From: Planctomycetaceae bacterium
Lineage (GTDB): Bacteria > Planctomycetota > Planctomycetia > Planctomycetales > Planctomycetaceae
Direction: 5' to 3'
Assembly: GCA_015487825.1 (NCBI GenBank)
Contig: WFOZ01000542.1
Location: forward strand, 1-10,206
DNA length: 10,206 nucleotides
The notes beneath the pieces are model-generated. The model saw only the letters and a list, made by a program, of their open reading frames with translations. It did no database searches and had not been told where the DNA came from. A program made the translations under genes and the position numbers. Shown here piece by piece: positions 6,551 to 10,206 of this stretch (positions within the stretch are counted from its first letter, which is position 1; each line of letters opens with the position of its first letter).

Positions 6551-7188
6551 GTTGGTTTATCTGAAGTAATGGATTCAAAGAAATGTAAACTACCCGCAGG
6601 CAAGAATAGTCTATAATCGATCTGTGATGTTTACAAATAATTCGTTGATTGGCAAGCCAAAGAGAATAGGACCGGGTGAGAGCATCTGGACATTACCAAT
6701 TAACATCACTTTTAACTCACCACCAGTCAATCAGTTCTCCTTAATCTCCGGCTACTGAAATATATTACAGGATAAATTACCAATCAACAAAAACAGGAAA
6801 AATAATCACACAGACGCAAATAACACTGTTTTGCCAGGCACAGCACAGCACAGCCGCAACCAGAAAATGAATCAGCAGGACGGTTTTACCAAACCGTCTA
6901 AGTATAACAGAACTGATTCCGATGGCTTTGGAAAGCCATCGTACAAAAAATATATTATAATATTACATCCGTGAAAATCCGTATTACTAGCGGTAAAAGG
7001 TAACTATTCAGCGAAATAAATCCGTTCTGTTGATGTTCACACTTTAGTCTGTTATTTGTCTCAAAAATCTTTCTCGCAGGCTGATCTCTCGCAGGTCTAC
7101 TATATCACTTTACTTTTTCGCTTGACGACGTTTCGCTCAGAGAAAAAAGAAGAAAAAAGTTTTCTCAGGTGGTTTCATTCGTTCATTC
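6551..7188. other. AT-rich intergenic stretch with scattered hairpins, no gene
   Basis: No supported coding frame lies here. It is the 5' flank of the NfeD gene. The visible structure is two perfect hairpins at 6879-6941, a GTAACTATTCAGCGA motif at 7000-7014, an imperfect tandem of TCTCGCAGG near 7072-7097, and purine-rich tracts at 7141-7170. A TATAAT at 6612-6617 lacks a matching -35. A 43-codon frame at 6627-6758 has no ribosome site and is not called. Confidence 0.5.
6879..6941. repeat. Twin perfect hairpins
   Basis: GACGGTTT-TACC-AAACCGTC (6879-6898, 8-base stem) and CGATGGCTT-TGGA-AAGCCATCG (6920-6941, 9-base stem) lie 21 bases apart. Both have 4-base loops and AAA/TTT next to the loop, which suggests related short palindromes. 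No U-tract follows, so terminator function is not indicated. Confidence 0.6.
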
Positions 7189-7506
7189 GAGTCTCATTTG
7201 TTTTAGAGCGTGATGTGGGAAACTCTTTGCGTCTCCGCGTCTTTGCGAGATTATTTTTTTTGAAGTCTTTGTCTCTCTGTCGTTCAATTTCTTCTTACTG
7301 TTCCTTGCGTTATTGCTGATGAGCAGATGAAGTACAGTAAAGGGATGAGAACTCACTGAATAGTTACGGTAAAAGTTTGCGAACGGCTCGCAAACATTAA
7401 AAAATATCAGTTTGGTTACGGCTATCAAAATGAACCAGCCGTGCTGGGTTCACCCGTGGCTTTTTTGACTTGAGCTCATCCAATGCACGCCTTAGCCGGA
7501 TGAACC
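7189..7506 (-). repeat. Composite repeat copy B (most complete, about 318 bases)
   Basis: Read on the minus strand, the unit runs GGTTCATCCGGCTAAGGCGT (7506) through GAGCTCAAGTCAAAAAAGCC, CCCAGCACGGCTGG, CCGTAACCAAACTGATA, the hairpin TTTGCGAGCCGTTCGCAAA, CTTTTACC, GTAACTATTCAGTGAG and the R3 block to GAGACTC (7189). Copies A (5437-5770) and C (3302-3763) carry parts of it. Frames across it, such as one containing SQRRGDAKSF, come from the repeat and are not genes. It starts 26 bases past the stop of the phosphodiesterase gene and shows no transposase or terminal repeats. Confidence 0.8.
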
Positions 7507-7532
7507 TTATTTTCTATCAACAGCCATTAATC

Positions 7533-8282
7533 TTACGACGAGCCCAATTTCTTTCGGCGTTTCAGATATTCAATCAGTTTTCGAGGGGCATCTGTCTGAA
7601 TGCCATCCAGTCCCATTGAAATTGCTTTCTCCCACGACTGCGGGTCGGGGTCTGCTTTATCTGCTATCACAATCGCTCCAGCGGCATGGCATTTTTTCAG
7701 AAATGAGGGAGTGACCGTCTCGAAATTGCTGGCAATAACACGAGGCCGAAAACTTCTCAGCATCGAGGGAAGCAGGACTTCATAATAAGGATCGGGCATA
7801 GGAACACAATCGCTGCAAAGCAGTTTGACTTCGCCCAGATCTTTCGGCAAACCGTACCACAGAACAGAATTTTCCATCTCCTGCTTTTTGATCAGCCTGA
7901 CCAGTTCAGCAACGGGAGCCGATTTCAAATCGAGATAAATCCCGATCTTCCCTTTGCATAAAACAAGCACTTCTTCAAAAGTCGGAATACGGGTCTGCTT
8001 CCATTTCGGCCCGTATTTAACGCCCAAATCCAGTTTGCGAATCTCAGCAAGGCTCATTTCATCAACACGCCCTTTGCGCCCTGGAATGTAGGCGTCAATG
8101 GTGGCGTTATGGATGATGACGAAATGACCGTCTCTGGTGGTACGGACATCAATTTCAACGTAGTCGCAACCCAGTTCTATCGCTTTGCGGAATGCGGGAA
8201 TCGAGTTTTCCGGGATTCCCTGATGCACTCCGCGATGGGCGACAACATAAACTCCACCATGTCTGGGAGGAGGGATTACTAT
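7533..8282 (-). CDS. Glycerophosphodiester phosphodiesterase domain, probably translated as a -1 frameshift extension of the upstream hydrolase
   Basis: The frame encodes a GDPD-type TIM barrel that hydrolyses glycerophosphodiesters to glycerol 3-phosphate and an alcohol. Numbering from the codon at 8282, the visible motifs are VVAHRG with H16/R17, E43 and D45 (VEIDVRTT), H58 (VIIHNATID; Asn replaces the usual Asp of HD), IPTFEEVL, D118 (IYLDLKS) and a C-terminal GLDGIQTDAP. The start is the problem. The only conventional codon is GTG at 8226-8228, which lies inside HRGVHQG and would remove the catalytic HR. Between the in-frame TGA (8301-8303) and HRG there is no ATG, GTG, TTG or CTG. The upstream hydrolase ends in nine A followed by TAG at this exact spot, and a -1 slip continues as KKKIVIPPPRHGGVYVVAHR. 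The frame has no signal peptide of its own; fusion would supply one. Confidence 0.85.
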   Translation of the reverse strand: MVIPPPRHGGVYVVAHRGVHQGIPENSIPAFRKAIELGCDYVEIDVRTTRDGHFVIIHNATIDAYIPGRKGRVDEMSLAEIRKLDLGVKYGPKWKQTRIPTFEEVLVLCKGKIGIYLDLKSAPVAELVRLIKKQEMENSVLWYGLPKDLGEVKLLCSDCVPMPDPYYEVLLPSMLRSFRPRVIASNFETVTPSFLKKCHAAGAIVIADKADPDPQSWEKAISMGLDGIQTDAPRKLIEYLKRRKKLGSS

Positions 8283-8291
8283 TTTTTTTTG
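8252..8291 (-). promoter_or_regulatory. Candidate -1 frameshift site: A9 slippery run, TAG, then hairpin
   Basis: On the minus strand the hydrolase frame reads CTC AAA AAA AAA TAG. The A run (8282-8290) contains A_AAA_AAA in the correct phase for -1 slippage, with the zero-frame stop directly after it. Nine bases downstream, CTCCTCC-CAGACAT-GGTGGAG (8272-8252) forms a stem of six pairs interrupted by one T-T mismatch. Slip-site, stop and hairpin at 5-9 bases are the known arrangement of bacterial -1 frameshifting; a run of nine A also allows transcriptional slippage. An extra A, or a miscalled run, would have the same effect. Confidence 0.5.
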
Positions 8292-9739
8292 AGAGGAATA
8301 TCAGTCTGACTCACTTTCGAATTGTCATTCTTATTCATCAATGGTTCGTAGGGGACCGTTTTCAAATCGATCCCTTTGAAGGGCAACACATCGGGTAACA
8401 CGCGAATGGCTGTTGTTGTTTTCAGTGGAAAAATTCCCCCGGATGCGTATTCCAACTCAACAAAAAAAGCAGTCCAGCCTTCTTTCGGTTCCTGAACACT
8501 ACCTTTCCAGGAACCATCTTTATTCCGTTTCAGCACCGTACTTTTATAAGCCTTGCCAATCGTTTTCAAACGGAAATCGCGTGCTTTCGGATTGGTTGCC
8601 TGCCACAAGCGAACGCTGCGTGGCTGGAGATCACTATGAACGCGGATCGAACCATCTTTTTCGAAACTCCAGGTTGGCTTGGGACGCGCGCGGTCCGTCA
8701 GGAACATCTGATACCAGGCGATCAGACTGGTGATCGCATCAGGGGCTTTAAGCGAGTGATCTGCATTCGGAACATACCTCAGCAGTTTTTCTCCTTTAAG
8801 GTCCGCATAATAAAACTGCGACGAATCCGGACAGAAAAACTGGTCTCCACTTCCGTTAAGCACATACTTGGGCATCGTCAGGCGATCAATATAATAATAC
8901 GGATCGACCACTTCATAAATTTCCTTCATCCGCGGATGTTCGGAGCGTTGCAGCAGTTTATGCTGATAGTAATTTCCAATTGCCTCTGCCCAGAATCCGT
9001 AAACTTCTGCGTGGTGCTGAAGCGAAAGCCCGGTGTTGGCGACATCAATAACAATCGGCACAATCGCCTGAACCCGTTTATCAACCGCTCCTGTCATCCA
9101 GGTTGTCCAACCTCGCTTCGATGCCCCTGCGATTACAAAGCCTTCGATTTTGTTATCCTGCTTTTCAGCCCATTCCTGCATACAATCCATTGCCTTGACA
9201 ACAGATTTTACCATCGGAAGTCGAGGCAACCAGGTGACATCTCCCGTACTTAAATACTGAGCCCAACAATAGCCAATCAAGTCATCTTCAACACGCGGCG
9301 TGCCATCGTTATGAAAGATAATTGTCTGATTCGGGATCGCTTTCAACTCTGCAACAATGCTGCCTGTTGATTCTGCAATCAATTTAGTCATTCCATCTGC
9401 ACCACCGGGAGCAGGGCGTCCGGTTTTTCCACCGCCAACTAAAATAAATGCTTTCTCTGTTTTCAGTTCCTTCGGTTTGACAATAACAAGCCAGTGATCC
9501 CAGACCGGGCGATCGACATCTTTTTTGGTTCGCCAGGTTTGTGAAGTCAGCTTAATCATATAAGTATTGGAAAGCTTCTCTTCCACCGTTTTCACCACTT
9601 CCCATTTATAAGTGGGATCATCCTGGTAGACGTAATCATCTAATGCCGTCTTGCATTTTGAAACGGGTGGTTCTGCCACAACAGCACGGCAAGTGAGGCC
9701 AAACAGCATCACAATCAAAAGAAAGCCTGTCATTCTCAT
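8279..9739 (-). CDS. Secreted PhoPQ-activated pathogenicity-related family alpha/beta hydrolase
   Basis: From the ATG at 9737-9739 the product is 486 residues. GAGAGGA lies 7 bases upstream, and the N-terminus MRMTGFLLIVMLFGLTC...VVA^EPP is a signal peptide. The frame can be extended 29 codons upstream, but that would bury the signal. The sequence matches the PhoPQ_related (PqaA/AprA) family across its length: conserved aromatic and Asp blocks (DDYVYQDDPTY, about 34-44; WDHWLVIVKP), GGGKTGRPAP, and a nucleophile elbow GASKRGW with S207. D299 (GSGDQFF) and H328 (NADHSLK) would complete a catalytic triad. Family members are exported proteins of unresolved substrate; the PhoPQ control known in Salmonella is not implied here. 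The last codons are three AAA, then TAG, overlapping the start of the GDPD frame, so it is co-transcribed with it and possibly fused to it by frameshift. Confidence 0.9.
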   Translation of the reverse strand: MRMTGFLLIVMLFGLTCRAVVAEPPVSKCKTALDDYVYQDDPTYKWEVVKTVEEKLSNTYMIKLTSQTWRTKKDVDRPVWDHWLVIVKPKELKTEKAFILVGGGKTGRPAPGGADGMTKLIAESTGSIVAELKAIPNQTIIFHNDGTPRVEDDLIGYCWAQYLSTGDVTWLPRLPMVKSVVKAMDCMQEWAEKQDNKIEGFVIAGASKRGWTTWMTGAVDKRVQAIVPIVIDVANTGLSLQHHAEVYGFWAEAIGNYYQHKLLQRSEHPRMKEIYEVVDPYYYIDRLTMPKYVLNGSGDQFFCPDSSQFYYADLKGEKLLRYVPNADHSLKAPDAITSLIAWYQMFLTDRARPKPTWSFEKDGSIRVHSDLQPRSVRLWQATNPKARDFRLKTIGKAYKSTVLKRNKDGSWKGSVQEPKEGWTAFFVELEYASGGIFPLKTTTAIRVLPDVLPFKGIDLKTVPYEPLMNKNDNSKVSQTDIPLKKK

Positions 9740-10095
9740 CAATATTTCCTCTCGAATTGAGTAAGCGAAATGGTTGTTTTCTTTACCAGACTGCCTGAAA
9801 TCTTCAATTTCTTCCTGGCAATTCACACCAGCCTACAACAGAATTGCTGCAAGCGAAAGTCTCGCATGTATAGAACTGACAATCTTAATATCATCCCCAA
9901 GACTTGATTTCTTCTGTTAAAGCTATCATCTTTAAGTAAGCCGGACAGGCGATAAAGAGTAGATCGGGGAACTGCCGGGCAATTTCTGGACCGGATACAA
10001 ACAGAGTTCTGCAACACTGTTACCAGCAGGGGCGTTGTTGAACAAATCGTGAATACTAAGAAGGTGTTTTAAAATTGCCATAATCTTGAAAATTT

Positions 10096-10147
10096 GCTAC
10101 GACTCCCTTTTCGTTTGGCTTTCAATCAAGGAAGAAGGAGCCGTAGC
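10096..10147 (+). promoter_or_regulatory. Leader hairpin covering the transposase ribosome site
   Basis: GCTACGACTCCCTTTTC (10096-10112) pairs with GAAGAAGGAGCCGTAGC (10131-10147) over 17 positions with two mismatches and one G-U pair; the loop is 18 bases. The right arm contains the GGAG ribosome site (10137-10140) and ends one base before the ATG. Transcripts entering from outside the IS would fold and hide the site, a known way for insertion sequences to keep transposase low. Confidence 0.5.
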
Positions 10148-10206
10148 ATGGAATGCAGAGATTATCCCAGTAACCTTACAGATCGTCAATGGCAGGTCAT
10201 TCGTCA
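10148..10206 (+). CDS. IS5-family-type transposase, N-terminal fragment cut by window edge
   Basis: The ATG at 10148 has GGAG 7 bases upstream. The 19 visible residues, MECRDYPSNLTDRQWQVIR, match the YPSDLTDxQWxxI opening of DUF4096-type transposases of the IS5 group. The frame is open at the right edge, so the DDE catalytic part is not visible and intactness cannot be judged. The product would cut and join the IS ends. The subgroup is not assigned: the terminal sequence looks IS903-like while the N-terminus looks like the IS427/IS1031 type. Confidence 0.75.
   Translation, partial: MECRDYPSNLTDRQWQVIR

Larger units (their letters stand above)
10031..10206 (+). mobile_element. Left end of an IS5-family-like insertion sequence (right part outside window)
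   Basis: The sequence GGCGTTGTTGAACAAATC (10031-10048) looks like an IS terminal inverted repeat; by memory it differs at two positions from the IS903-type end GGCTTTGTTGAATAAATC. About 100 bases later a transposase frame begins. The exact outer base is uncertain (GGGG at 10029-10032) and the target duplication cannot be seen because the right end is missing. The element is oriented away from the hydrolase gene and lies upstream of it. Confidence 0.65.

Noticed and set aside
6627..6758. 43-codon frame downstream of a TATAAT
   Set aside because: No ribosome site, no -35, no recognisable product; only 10 bases separate the TATAAT from the ATG.
7056..7319. 87-codon frame, plus strand
   Set aside because: Lies across AT-rich sequence and the R3 repeat; low-complexity translation.
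7183..7428. 81-codon frame containing SQRRGDAKSF
   Set aside because: Peptides of this kind come from the common CGCAAAGACGCGGAGACGCA-type repeat and are usually spurious.
8226..8228. GTG as the true start of the GDPD gene
   Set aside because: It would remove the catalytic HRG motif, which is fully encoded just upstream in the same frame, and has only a weak ribosome site.
8636..9253. 205-codon frame, plus strand
   Set aside because: Antisense shadow of the PhoPQ-related hydrolase, whose frame carries the signal peptide and catalytic motifs.
9823..10017. 64-codon frame, minus strand, upstream of the hydrolase
   Set aside because: No ribosome site or recognised features; the hydrolase starts cleanly at 9739. 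The stretch is probably only 5' flank.

Overview
The window looks like chromosomal DNA of a planctomycete (Planctomycetota, probably order Planctomycetales; genus not determined). The reasons are the gene set (a secreted LVIVD-repeat protein, a Tat-exported xylose-isomerase-like TIM barrel, a PhoPQ-activated-pathogenicity-related hydrolase, a planctomycete-type glycerophosphodiesterase), the wide gaps between genes, and the degenerate palindromic repeats that fill those gaps. Base composition is moderate.

Layout. Positions 1-2127 (-) hold a large secreted LVIVD beta-propeller protein whose 3' end lies beyond the left edge. It sits just downstream of a Tat-exported sugar isomerase/epimerase-like protein (2209-3216, -), and the two probably form one transcription unit. 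A 795-base repeat-rich gap follows and ends in a clear terminator for cysC (4012-4623, -), an adenylyl-sulfate kinase. CysC is divergent from a small unrecognised cytoplasmic protein (4911-5423, +). The 287-base divergent spacer carries a good sigma70-like promoter and three small dyads. After another repeat block comes a membrane NfeD-like protein (5915-6535, -). The gap at 6551-7532 holds hairpins and the most complete copy of a composite repeat. The right part holds a glycerophosphodiester phosphodiesterase domain (7533-about 8282, -) directly behind a secreted PhoPQ-related alpha/beta hydrolase (8279-9739, -). The last 176 bases are the left end of an IS5-family-like insertion sequence reading rightwards. 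Positions 9740-10030 hold nothing I recognise beyond the 5' flank of the hydrolase gene.

The most interesting signal is the hydrolase/phosphodiesterase junction. The phosphodiesterase frame has no ATG, GTG, TTG or CTG upstream of its catalytic HRG motif. The hydrolase frame ends in nine A followed at once by TAG, and a -1 slip on that A run joins the two frames. A hairpin lies 9 nt downstream. This is either a programmed -1 frameshift (or transcriptional slippage) making an exported two-domain hydrolase-GDPD protein, or a one-base indel (biological or sequencing) in a homopolymer of a fused gene.

The genes do not form one pathway. Several products are predicted to be exported and to act on sugars or phosphodiesters. 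The intergenic repeats form a family of composite elements in direct and inverted copies, with an inverted pair flanking the NfeD gene.
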